Translations under genes and position numbers: made by a program
The notes under the pieces: model-generated
The model's database searches: none
The model's input: the letters and a program-made list of their open reading frames with translations, nothing else
Told to the model about the DNA's origin: nothing
Assembly: GCF_027596085.1 (NCBI RefSeq)
Contig: NC_072464.1
Span: 19,732,124 to 19,796,123, forward strand
From: Anoplopoma fimbria
Lineage: Eukaryota > Chordata > Actinopteri > Perciformes > Anoplopomatidae
DNA: 64,000 bases
Direction: 5' to 3'
Shown here: piece by piece, positions 28,299 through 43,196 of the stretch
Position numbering within the stretch: the first letter of the stretch is position 1
Layout: the number at the start of each line of letters is the position of its first letter

Positions 28299-31200
28299 AC
28301 CCGGCATGCAATGCGCGGTGATCGCCGGAACCTATTTCCCGGTCACCGGGATTCTACCGGGACGCCTCCTCTAGCTCCCAGACGGCTCAACCTCCTCTAG
28401 CTATGCTAGCTATAGGAGGTTGAGCCGGTCGGTCCACCGGTACCGGTACCGTGAAAAACGCCGGTAATCCGGCACACCGGTATACAGGAGGATGAGCCGT
28501 CCAGATAAACATCCGTGAAAACATCATGACGTGACGTCACTGCACCGCGACTGTGACAAACGCGAAACATTAAATAAAGATAATAAAACATTAAATAAAG
28601 ATAATAGATGATATTGCAGCCTTCGTGGCATAAATTGCTCCGGATTATAAGGCGCACTGTCGTTTTTTGAGAAAATTAAAGGCTTTTAAGTGCGCCTTAT
28701 AGTGCGGAAAATACGGTATTATTATTTGCTGCTGTTTCATATCACATATCACAGTGGAGGAACATTTTTCTCTTCACATTATACCTGGTCATTTACCAAA
28801 CCTTTTGTCACACAGTGTTAGAGTGACTGTGACTTTGTGGAAACAAGCTTTGAATTAGTACCTTTTTTTTTCTATATTCCAGGGAATGATCGAACACATT
28901 CTGATGACAAACGCAACATAATAGGTAAAACATGTCCGACACAATGATGAATATATGATACTATAAGTATGTTTTATAGACTGAAATGAATCATCATCTT
29001 CTGTTTTCCTCTTCTCCACAGAGCTGGAAGAAATACATTTTGGTAGGTGTTTATTTATGCATTAATGGTTGTCTGTTTTAAAAGTTTAAGTGAGTGAACA
29101 GTTTCAATGTTTTCTTCCTCCAGAAAAGGCCGACTCTGATATTACTGATGGAATCTACCTGGGTAAGACACATTTGATTAAGTTGTTTGTTTTGTCAGTT
29201 TATACACAAATAAGCACAAAGGAGTGACAGAGGGAGTGAATGCATGGTTATACTTTTTGCACTTCTTAGTTTGTTAATGGACAAAAAACTAAAATGAATA
29301 AATTAACAACATAATGCTGCTCGTATCACATTTGATGTTACTGAAACATTTTAATGAACATACCTGACATGTTGCAAAATCTTAATTTTGAACCTTTCAG
29401 CAAAATGTTTGCTGACAACTTGTTTTATTCATTTCCTATAATATCCATTCGTAGCAACTAAAACTTTATTAAAGTTCTTTATGGTTAGTTTCTCACAGCT
29501 CCTGGTTAAGGTTAGGGAAATAACTTGATCTTGGATAAAATTGAGAAAGTAAAAAGAAACTTGAATTTCCAAATTCAACGAACCTTAACCAGGAATATAT
29601 TTGTAGTTTGTTTATATATAGAGATATGATTTTGTATATACAGTATAGATGTAAAAAGCTGCAAAAATGTATATCAATTTCTCCACTTTACACATTCTGA
29701 GGAGTTGTCGGCAGTTTAACACATAAAAAATACTGTAACTGTGTCACAGATACGATAAGTGAAAGAATGACTTGTGTTCACCAGCTGGTTTCCGGCAGAG
29801 TTTCCGTCTCTGGAGGAGGACGTCCTTCATGAGGAGACGACAGTCCTGCACCACCTGCTCACCCAACAGCAGCGCCCTGTCCACTCCCTATGAGGAGGTG
29901 ACTTTGTACCAGCGCTCCCCGCAGGAGGACCACCGCCTCATCATCCTCATCGGTGAGACAGAATTCTTTAAATTATCGTTTTGATTCATAATTTCGTTAA
30001 AAGCTCAGACGGTTTTCTCTCACAGTATGTTCCTCTTTCATTTTTTATTTTTCTACAATATTTACTACAATATCCTTTTCCATGCCCAGGTGCTACAAGA
30101 GTTGGAGTGAATGAACTGAGGAAAAGACTCATCAAACTGAACCCTTCAACCTTCCAGGGACCCGTACCTCGTATGTGACCTCCACAAATCCGACATATTT
30201 ATACAAAGTGTCTCCACAAATATAAGTTTACAGTTTTACATCTGTGTGACATGGTGACAGGTGGAAATCTACAATGAAAGAAAAGACATAAAAGCAATAA
30301 TATTGTGTGTTTTTTCTTATTGTTCGTTATTCACAATTTTCACATGGGTTATTATGTGATATGTTAAAGATCATGGAATTTAAGACAATACACATTTTGA
30401 GATTTTCTAAGAATTATGTTTTGGTTTACACATGAATGATAACAACAAGAGTACAACTACAGTCATGTTAAAGTGAATCAATTTGATAAACCAAAATATT
30501 ATATAATCATCATGGTGAATGACCGCAATGTGTTGGTGTTTTACTTTTTTTCTTATAACAATGTGACAAAATAACAGAAGTTGTCTGAGTTGACATTCAA
30601 AATGTGTGTTGATACAATATTTCTTAATCAGAAAGACAGAGTCACAGAGTTTCATCTGTTAGTTGAACACCTTTGATAATTGTATAAAAAGCATTTTAAA
30701 CCAATGAGGACCAAAACATTTGACTTTAATTTACTATAATCAGCAATATCAACCTTAAGCTTAGAGGCAAAACAGGAAATGGAACAAACTAAAGGAAGGA
30801 GTATGAGGTCAATGGTTCTTATTAGGTTTAAGAGGATTTACTGAGTCATAATCTATAGTTCCACATGAAGAAAAATGTACTAAAAACATGTGAAGTAAAT
30901 AATAACAAACCGGTCTTGATTGTCTGTTGAACTGTTCCTCCAGACACCACTCGTCCAATCAGAGCAGGGGAGCAGATGGGAAGAGAGTACCACTTTGTCA
31001 CTAAAGAGCTGTTTGAGTACATGGTCTGTCACCACAGGTGGGCTTCTCTTCTCTTTTCCTTTGACTGTTTACATGAGTTATACATTTGATTTGGATGCAC
31101 AATATATCTGAATTATCATTAGGATTGATTGATTATTGTCCTTTAGGTTAAATTAATTGTGTTTTACTTGTCTTTATTATTATTTCTAAGTGCACTGGTA

Positions 31201-32154
31201 TCTGATCTGTATTTGTACCTCTGTCATGTGTGTGTGATGATTTGTGTTCAGGTTTGTGGAGTACGGGGAGTTTAAGGGCCAGCTTTATGGGACTAGCACT
31301 GATGCTATTGATGAGGTGCTAAAACGAGGACGGATGTGCATCATCGATGTCGAACCACATGTGAGTTTCATTATGGATTCAGTCGTTGATAATAAAGATC
31401 CACTATTTCCTTGACGCATTGATAGTTTGATTATTGGACTAAATTCAAGTTGGGAAAAACAAGAAAACAGCAGGTCCCCCTTTCCTCTAAACTCAAAGCC
31501 CATCGCTTCCGATTGGAGGCGTTAACCTTTTAAAAACGGATACATATATAATTTACTCTTTAAAAAAAACTCAGTAATATCCTAAAAATAGCTGTAGTTT
31601 TTTTTTTTTTTCAAACAAACAAGAGGAAATAGTGCATTTGTTGGGGACTATTTTTAGCGGTGGATTAACACGGTAATCCTATATATGTTGGTTTTGTCAT
31701 CAGAGCATCCAGCCGCTGAGGACTGGGAAATTGAAGCCCTACGTGATCTTCATCAAAGCTCCCAGTCCAGACAGACTGAGACAAACGCGGAGAGGCGCCC
31801 GAATCATCACCAGCTGCTCCGTCAACAGAGCGTTCACAGTAAGAGCTCCGACAATAAAAAAGCTCAGACTTTTTAAAATCATGACAACACAGATAATACA
31901 TTTTACAGCAGCAAGTGCAGAAAGAAAAATAAAGAAGTGATAATGTAGCCGTCATGTTTCTCCTGCAGGAGGATGACTTTGCAGAGCTGGAGGAGGCGTC
32001 CCGGCTGATGGAGGCCAAATACAAACAGTTCTTCGACACCACGGTGGTGAACGACGACTTGCAGCACGCCTGCATGCAGCTCTGCTCCATCATCCAGAAT
32101 GCACAGGACGAACCACAGTGGATACCTGTCAGCTGGAGCCGGACGGATGAGTAA
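14213..32154 (+). CDS. mpp4: MPP4, MAGUK p55 family scaffold (20 coding exons)
   Basis: Membrane-associated guanylate-kinase scaffold, known in vertebrates mainly from photoreceptor synapses and polarity complexes. Exons: 14213-14234, 15075-15196, 15289-15366, 15851-15934, 16013-16144, 19722-19803, 19905-19990, 20256-20327, 20781-20977, 21726-21784, 22407-22424, 28883-28924, 29022-29042, 29124-29162, 29785-29952, 30090-30170, 30944-31037, 31252-31360, 31704-31838, 31969-32154. All junctions are GT-AG and phase-consistent; the total is 1827 nt, 608 codons plus TAA (human MPP4 is about 637). Domains: two L27 (residues about 10-130), PDZ (about 140-220, [22 protein letters not shown]), SH3 (about 228-295), HOOK with four small exons, and guanylate-kinase-like (about 405-600, ending IPVSW). 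The GK P-loop reads [10 protein letters not shown], without the lysine of active kinases, as is normal for MAGUKs. MPP4 rather than MPP3/MPP7 is favoured by [16 protein letters not shown] and by [14 protein letters not shown] after SH3. The start in the 22-nt first exon is the least certain part. Confidence 0.93.
14246..14287. repeat. (CA)n directly after mpp4 exon 1 donor
   Basis: A CA microsatellite of about 42 bp begins 11 nt after the GT of the donor at 14235. CA repeats in this position are known hnRNP L-dependent splicing elements in other genes. Confidence 0.85.
14733..14935. repeat. dispersed fish repeat (AGTGGTGGAAGAAGTATTCA family)
   Basis: The head reads AGTGGTGGAAGAAGTATTCA, followed by GATCC and CTTAAGTA-type words and a body rich in AAGTA. 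Degenerate relatives lie at about 19425-19500, 20377-20570, 51288-51350 and 60690-60810, and in mixed orientation at about 33850-34385. It is an interspersed element of unknown class; no coding content or clear target duplication is visible. Confidence 0.55.
15378..15451. repeat. (CA)n directly after mpp4 exon 3 donor
   Basis: A CA microsatellite of about 74 bp begins 12 nt after the donor at 15367, the same arrangement as in mpp4 intron 1. Confidence 0.85.
16474..18622 (+). CDS. unidentified two-exon coding unit inside mpp4 intron 5
   Basis: Exon A is 16474-16780 and exon B is 17559-18622. Exon A is open for 102 codons ([20 protein letters not shown] near its start), ends at a good donor (CTG|GTAAGAG) in phase 1, and contains no in-frame ATG. 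Exon B begins after TTTTCAG in the matching phase and is open for 353 codons to the TAG at 18620. It shows a [20 protein letters not shown] motif, a possible helical segment ([20 protein letters not shown] to [11 protein letters not shown]), a [11 protein letters not shown] proline run, a serine-rich stretch and a lysine tail (KKKKKNK). I recognise no family. Because exon A lacks a start codon, it needs upstream exons. Its left border AAG|AAT is phase 0 and would join mpp4 exon 5 (phase 0 donor at 16145) in frame, giving L27 domains plus a new 455-residue tail. Alternatively it belongs to a separate nested gene. Confidence 0.55.
19702..19707 (+). promoter_or_regulatory. AATAAA motif just upstream of mpp4 exon 6
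   Basis: AATAAA lies 20 nt before mpp4 exon 6. It could be the poly(A) signal of a transcript ending after the nested exons (3'UTR about 1.1 kb), or chance. No nearer canonical signal was seen after 18622. Confidence 0.2.
22929..28718. mobile_element. TIR transposon with TA duplication, filled by a tandem array (mpp4 intron 11)
   Basis: The element spans 22931-28716, 5786 bp. The left end is CCGTATTTTCCGCACTATAG followed by GGCGCACT; the right end is its inverted copy AGTGCGGAAAATACGG. TA lies directly outside both ends (22929-22930, 28717-28718), as for elements that target TA. Short subterminal copies of ATAAGGCGCAC occur near both ends. No transposase is visible. The interior starts with a reverse-oriented copy of part of the repeat unit (about 23195-23400) and continues as a tandem array to about 28630. 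It sits in sense in intron 11 of mpp4, between an 18-nt and a 42-nt exon. The superfamily is not certain. Confidence 0.8.
23460..28630. repeat. tandem array, 11 copies of a ~443-495 bp unit
   Basis: The word AACAAATGTCTCAATAAAG occurs at about 23556, 24000, 24450, 24927, 25398, 25862, 26358, 26808, 27282, 27761 and 28225, giving periods of 443-495 bp. Each unit holds: an AT-rich part (ATATACATATATATATAAAT), AATAAA followed 10-20 nt later by a poly(A) run of variable length, a GC-rich part (CCCGGCATGCAATGC, GGTCACCGGGATTCTACC), a long palindrome around TAGCTATGCTAGCTA, ACCGGTACCGGTACC, and usually TGACGTCA. Copies differ mainly in A-run length, palindrome integrity and one duplicated palindrome (about 26005-26065). 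The 60-odd-codon minus frames repeating in each copy are a by-product of the repetition. Confidence 0.92.
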
Positions 32155-32617
32155 AGGAGGAGAAGGAGATGGGGGAGGTTTGGGGAAAGAAAAACTACGA
32201 GTGAGATAAGAGAAGAAGATAAGTTGGAGATGTGTTGGACAAAACGGGGACAATACTGAGGGATATATAAATAACTGGGGAGGAGATGGAAAAGACATTG
32301 GGAGAAGAGAAACGACCTGGATATTGACGGATGAGAAGAAGGATGTTATGACATGATGGAGAGCAAAAAGAAGATATTCTTATTTGTTTTTGTCTTTGGA
32401 ATTTGGAATTTGCACAACAAATCTGAAATAATGTGTATATTTTCAGTTGTGCAAATATTTCTCAGGGAGGAATTATTATATGCAGCATGTTTTTTTCAGA
32501 GCACTTGCTAACTTAATAATGACCTCTACATTTTATTTGTATTAATTATCAGTGTTGGCAGGATAGCAGGCTCTGTAATAACCTACTAGCTAGCTTGAAT
32601 AATACTCAGGCTAAAAG

Positions 32618-32623
32618 AATAAA
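32618..32623 (+). terminator. mpp4: mpp4 polyadenylation signal
   Basis: AATAAA lies 464 nt after the mpp4 stop codon and is the first canonical signal on the sense strand, which makes a 3'UTR of about 0.5 kb likely. Confidence 0.6.
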
Positions 32624-33569
32624 GGACGAATGTCGTCTCACGTTACCTCATGACTTCTGTTTAAAGCTGCACTTTAAAGTTAAAGTTAATGTTTATGGAA
32701 TCAAACCTTGTTTTTGATACTATTTATGTCAGTATCTTAACTAATCATATGTATTTTCATTATGTTAATAACTGGATTTGTGTAGGTGGAAGTAGAAACT
32801 GCCTCAATAACTGCTGTGGCACCTCACCTGTAAACCCTCCTCTAACTCTGATGTTTGCAAAGGATTTCCTTCTTTCTGTCCAGGGGATCCTGTAGAACTA
32901 GTGACACGTTACATGAGGGGTTGTGAGATAATTAATAGGTTAATTATTCGGGTTTAATAGGTTATTTGGCATTTCTTTACTGTGTTTGAACTTGCAAGCA
33001 AACTGATTTTTATTTTCACATCAAGCACTCACAGAGCAACATTATCATTCATTTTGAGTTTTGTTAGTGTCGACCTGATAAATGTTAGTCATATATTCAC
33101 TCTCTTTTTGCTCTGTTTTTGGTCTCCACCATCTCCTGAGGGAAATATCTGTCTCTTATAGCTGCTAAATACTCCGCTCTGTTCACTGGCTAGTCTCAAA
33201 CCGTGTTGCCGTTTGCTGCTGATCAGGTATAGTATACAATGGGTTTTTACTGCTTCTTCTCAGTACGAGAGCAGTGAGTGCAACGGTACAGTAAAGTTGT
33301 TGGTCAGACTGATAAACAATGAGCTGTAACTCACTATAAAGCTCCCATTAACTGAGTGGAACTGATCCACAGCACTTGACAACAGTCTTACTCAACCAGT
33401 TTTGAAGTTTCCATCTCTGAAACTCTATGCTGTCAATTTACGGCAGCTTTAAGAAAAGCATGACATGTTTGTTTTATTTAGAATAAAAATGAACATGTAC
33501 ATACAAACATATATATATTTGTTCTAATTAAAGATCAAGATACAATCATGTGGGTACAATTGTCTCCCT

Positions 33570-33622
<53 letters not shown>

Positions 33623-36600
33623 GTTTGTCAGGTTAATCCTCTGCAGGACAGCTGTAGCTCAGCCGATTTAACAGGAGGATTAGTGTTTTCTCACTGCACC
33701 ATTCAGCTTTACTGTCATCTACACAAACAGCAGCAAGTGGTGGTCAGTGTAACACAACATAACAGATAACATGATGCAGTGAGGCGGATAAGAAGGTAGA
33801 TAATGTGACTACATGTTCTTTATAAGGTGAAATAACAAAAATGATAAAGTTCTCAGATATTGTACCAAAGTAAAAGCAGTAATACCACAGTTAAGAATGA
33901 GCTGCCAAAATCAAAATATGCTTTTAGTACCAAAAATTACAGTACTCGTTGACCTTATCAGAAAAAACTTGGAAATATATTATTTGATGCATGCATGTTA
34001 ATCCCTTTAAAGGGACTTTATATTTTGAACATTACCAGCAAACAGATATTAGCTACGTTAAGATTTAGTGGAGTAATGACGTCCCGAGCAGAGAATCCTC
34101 CTCTGTGGCTGTGTCCGAGATGCTGGTGCTTTAGTGTGATATCTAGTGTTTCTGAATGTTATAAAACCTTTAATGGTACAGCTGGAAAAGGTGGAGCTAA
34201 TTTTAATTACTTTATATAATGCCTTTATCAAGTTATCAAAATAAATGCAGTGCAGTTAAAAGTACATTATTTCCCTCTTAGATGTAGTGAAGGAAAAAAA
34301 ATGGAAATTCTCAAGTAAGTACCTCAAAATGTGTATTTAAGTACAGTACTATAGTAGATGTACTTAATTACTCTCCACAACTGATATTTTAGCTTTGTGT
34401 TTTTTATTTTCCTATTTATTGTGTCTGTATTTGTTGACATTGGTGACGAGCTGCTGCACCGTTGTTCTTAGAGGGATTGATAAAGTTTTACTGAAAACTC
34501 ACCTCTTCAAGAAGTACTACCCTGAGCCTTCCTCGTAGCGTGTGTGTGTGCGTGTGTGTGTGTGTGGGTGTGTGTGGGTGGGTGTAATAGGATTGGATGT
34601 GTTGACCTGGTTTTTGTGGTGTGAAGGTTTTAACTTTGTCCTACTAACCTCAGACAGAACCAGCGCACCTGCTTAGACATGACAAAGAGTTATAGCTCAC
34701 TTCTTTCTCAACTGCTGAGACTCATCGGTGTTAAAGTATTTAGAGTCAACAATCGTATCAAACTGACTTTAAATGAAATGAAACACACTCTTCAGGTCAC
34801 GATGTCATGTGAAGTGACAAATCCACTACAGTTTATGCACATATTGTATGCATTGTTTAAAGCGCATGATTAACGTACCATTAGTGTCTTTTTAGAAGAT
34901 GTGTGTTCCTAAGAGGAAATTTAAATTACGCACTTGATATTCATATTAAAATGTCTGCCATCGTGTATATTTTCTCAGAAAATAGACAATAGTCATGTTA
35001 TACTCACCACTCTTAGTCTAAGTTGTTTAATTGACTAATCAGTCATTTTGGTCATTTTTTTTATCCTTTTTCATACTGAATGACTTATTTCCAATAAACG
35101 TATGAGCACTTCTCTGGTAAACACAAGATTCAAAGGGGTGTTTTTGTCTGATTCTAAACTTGGTTTTACAGATCAATCAAATAAAGAGTTTATTTGGCCT
35201 AGGGCAGCACTAATTGTGACCAAAGCTGAATTCATTCTCACATGGAAGCCAGTAGGCTAATACCTTTTTCTTTGCCAGGACCAAAAACTTTTTCGACAAA
35301 TATAGTATCTAAAATATTCATGGTTCATTACTAACATTGCAGTTTTGGCATTCATTTGTAGGGAAAAAGGTAGAACATCATCAATGAAAGAAAAAAAAAA
35401 AAAAAAAAGTTTAAGAAGTCTGCCTATTTGTGAGTAAAGAGTCGTTTGGATCTGTTGAAGACAAGGTTGGCAGGAGAGCAGAGTGAGGGCTTATTAGCAT
35501 GCATGGCTACCTTGGAGCACTACCAGCAGGTGACATCAACCAACCACAAAGCTCCCTGAGGCTGACGCGGCTCAGCACATGATCCACCTGCCACTCTGAA
35601 ACCCCAGGACGAGTCTTAAAGCAAGCTGTCCTTCCTGCTTCACTTTATCTCCACGCTTTTGGATCAAGTTTGAAAGATTTTAAAGGGAACCAGCCATCTT
35701 TAATCCACCTTTTGGGATTAAACAGAAGCAGAAAAATAAAGGAAAGGAGGGTGAGATTTTACACTGAGGCTCGTCCTAAGACACTCTCCCTCAGCGTGTT
35801 AAGATCAGAGACAGAAGGGGGAGGTGGTGATTGTCTGTTTCTTCAGAGCCACCGACCAAGTCAGCTGCACAGGTGAGCAGAGTGTAGAATTAGAAATACT
35901 TTTTTAAGGTCATCATTTAAAAAAGCATTGAGCCAAAGTGAAGTTATAATTTAGCAATTATTAATTAATTAATTTATCTAGAGCTTAACATATTCAGTCT
36001 TCATTGTGCAGCATCTTACCTTTCATGTTTTATGTATTTTGGTGACATTAAAATTAAGAAAACATTGACTGTGATGATTATTGTTTTGTTTTTAAGGAGA
36101 AAAGGTGTTCATCATTGAGTGTAAAACTTTTAACTGAGAAAACTGGGAAAAGTTGTATAATAATTGTTTCTTTTAACCCTTTACTGTTCCTCCTGTTGGA
36201 TACTGTTGGCACTATGTACAGTTTTCATGCACCTTTAGTGCTAAACTTTAAATAAAAATGAACTTGTAATGCAGAGCCTGAGGGTGCAGTGTTGTCAAGA
36301 GATACCACGTGGTGGACATAAATGATTGGGTGTATGGTAAACATATCACATATGTGGTTTGAAACAGGAAATGTCAGTTTTGTCAGTTTTCCCAAAATAC
36401 CAGGATGTCCTATTGCATCTGGTCCCTTTTTGCAGTATGCAAGCCAGCGTGCTTTTCTGGCTATTATGACCCACAACGCTTGAGGCATTAGATATATGTG
36501 CAGGAGGGTCAAAGTTCAAAGTAGTATGCCTAATATAATTAAATGCATACTGCATGCAACCATATGTACTTTGTTAGGGCAGCTGATGAACCAGCTATGG

Positions 36601-37336
36601 TCTGTAAACAAGAACCACATGTACTGACATGTCAGTCCCATGAATGTACTTTTCAAGGCAGTGACTGATATCATAAAAAATTCAATTACACTTAAAAAAG
36701 ATTATTGTGACAATTTTCAGGAATAAGCTTATTGGCTCTTTTGCTGAGAGTCACATGAGACGATAGTCACCACACATGGCACATTCAGCCGCCAGTTAGC
36801 TTCCCCCTGTTCCCAGTCTTTATGTAACTGGCTGCTGGTTGTAGCTTCTTATTCAAAAGACATACATGAGAATGGTGTTAAACTTTTCATTGTTCTCTCG
36901 GCAGGAAAGCGAAGTGTGTTGCTCAAAATGTTTACTATCAGCCTATAGTTTACTACAATAGAAAACAATTCAACATTATTGTATAGCCAAGGATTGAAAT
37001 ATGTATTTGGCCCCTTCTTAAGAGAATTTAATGCAGATTTTAGAAAAACCCACCAAGTTCACTCTTACCTGGACAATTAAATCACAGTAAAAACATATGA
37101 GTCTGTATCTTTGGTCAGTTAATCATAGGATTGGTGGTTTGATCCCCAGCTCATCTTCCTTAAATGTTAAAGTGTCCATGAGCCAGACACAGAAGCCCAA
37201 ATTTGGGGTTAAGTAAGCTTTAGATAAAAGTATTAAAAGTGCCAAATGTAAAGTAGTGTAATGTTTCAGATGATTGTGAACATGAACAAGGAATACTTCA
37301 GTTTAAAACCAAAATGTAGGTTATTTTGGTTTCAGT
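32624..37336. other. intergenic between mpp4 and tmem237, old repeats
   Basis: No gene is recognised. A reverse copy of the repeat at 13280-13400 lies at about 33100-33260. (CT)n is at 33575-33614. Degenerate AAGTA-rich repeat is at about 33850-34385. At about 34465-34540 a plus-strand frame ends LLKTHLFKKYYPEPSS-stop, resembling the tail of a non-LTR ORF. GT-rich sequence is at 34540-34585. Bases 36790-36930 belong to a dispersed repeat also seen at about 62210-62310 and, reversed, 59040-59120 (CAGTCTTTATG... GGCTGCTGG... TGTAGCTTCATATT). A GC-richer stretch at about 35440-35872 ends in a strong donor (CACAG|GTGAGC) and may be a noncoding first exon of tmem237. Confidence 0.5.
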
Positions 37337-37732
37337 GTTCACACAGGGCTGCACGGTGGTGTAGTGGTTAGCACTGTCGCCTCACAGCAAGAGGGGCCTG
37401 GGTTCAATTCCCGGGCTGGACGACCTTCTGTGTGGAGTTTGCATGTTCTCCCCGTGTCAGCGTGGGTTCTCTCCGGGTTCTCCGGCTTCCTCCCACAGTC
37501 CAAAGACATGCAGCTTAGGTTAATTGAAGACTCTAAATTGCCCGTAGGTGTGGATGTGAGTGTGAATGGTTGTTTGTCTCTATATGTCAGCCCTGTGATA
37601 GGCTGGCGACCTGTCCTCGGTGTACCCTGCCTTCACCCAATGACAGCTGAGATCGGCTCCAGCACCCCTGCAACCCTTAACTGGATAAGCAGGTTACGGA
37701 AAATGGATGAATGGATGGATGTTCACACAGGG
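37337..37732 (+). mobile_element. tRNA-derived SINE with 12-bp target duplication
   Basis: The body is 37349-37720. The head carries pol III promoter boxes: A box TGGTGTAGTGG (about 37356) and B box GGTTCAATTCC (about 37401). A conserved body follows (TTTGCATGTTCTCCCCG, CCAAAGACATGCAG, ATTGCCCGTAGGTGTG) and the tail is (ATGG)n. The direct duplication GTTCACACAGGG flanks it at 37337-37348 and 37721-37732, so this is a fairly recent insertion. The 124-codon open frame across it is not a gene. Confidence 0.88.
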
Positions 37733-38129
37733 ATCTAATCAACATACCTTACACTGGCAAAGTCTATCTCAGAAAGCCATACAGGAACACAGAAATCATC
37801 ATTTAAAAATGTAAAATGCTGCCATGCTGCAGTGTACAGTCTTAGAATGGATTACAAAGCAGAACTCTCTTTAGGTAACGTTTAAAATATCCTTTGTGGT
37901 GTGTTTCCTGAGGCCTCGTTCCACCAGCTGTCCTCAAAGCTCAGCTTAATCCAATTATCTCAAACAGGCATCACCATCCAGCCACCTCAAGATCCTCATT
38001 TAACGGTAATTAACTGACCTAAATACACAAAAAAAAACTCTAAAAAGGGATGTTAGATGCTGTCAGATCCGATGATTGATTTTATTCATTAGGGCCGTTT
38101 TGAACTGTTGATCCTATCACAGATAAGCC

Positions 38130-42891
<4,762 letters not shown>

Positions 42892-43015
42892 AAGTCTGCA
42901 AACCTCTCCCTGACTTTCTGTCTGTCTGACGCAAAGTCAGTTATCTTGTTCATTTAATGTACGTTTTTGTACAAAATGCGATCTAGCACTTTGTTTTGCT
43001 GAGTGTGATTTTGTA

Positions 43016-43025
43016 AATAAATAAA
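43016..43025 (+). terminator. tmem237: tmem237 polyadenylation signals
   Basis: Overlapping AATAAATAAA lies 125 nt after the stop codon, followed by a GT-rich stretch (GGTTGTTTTTGTTT) at about 43047-43060 that fits a downstream element. Confidence 0.8.
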
Positions 43026-43196
43026 TGTACAGTATCACCTGTCACCGGTTGTTTTTGTTTCACAGCTTTTGACCACAGGATGGTGCTGCTGCTCCAAGAA
43101 ACAAGTCAGCAGCATTACTTTATTTAATAATTAATATAATCCCATGTCTGCAGAGGTTGGTCAACATCATGAGCCTAAGAAGTTCAATAGTAGAAT

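Noticed and set aside
23685..28657. Repeated minus-strand frames of about 61-83 codons ([10 protein letters not shown]...)
   Set aside because: They recur only because the DNA unit recurs, differ by frameshifts between copies, and contain palindromic GC repeats; no independent sign of coding.
22931..28716. Regular array as a CRISPR
   Set aside because: Units are about 470 bp with no short repeat/spacer alternation, and the host is a fish.
31665..32298. Minus-strand frames of 142 and 131 codons
   Set aside because: They are shadows of mpp4 exons 19-20 and the 3'UTR on the other strand.
37364..37738. tRNA gene or 124-codon protein
   Set aside because: A and B boxes belong to a SINE head with target duplication; no cloverleaf 3' half or CCA-type end, and the frame is incidental.
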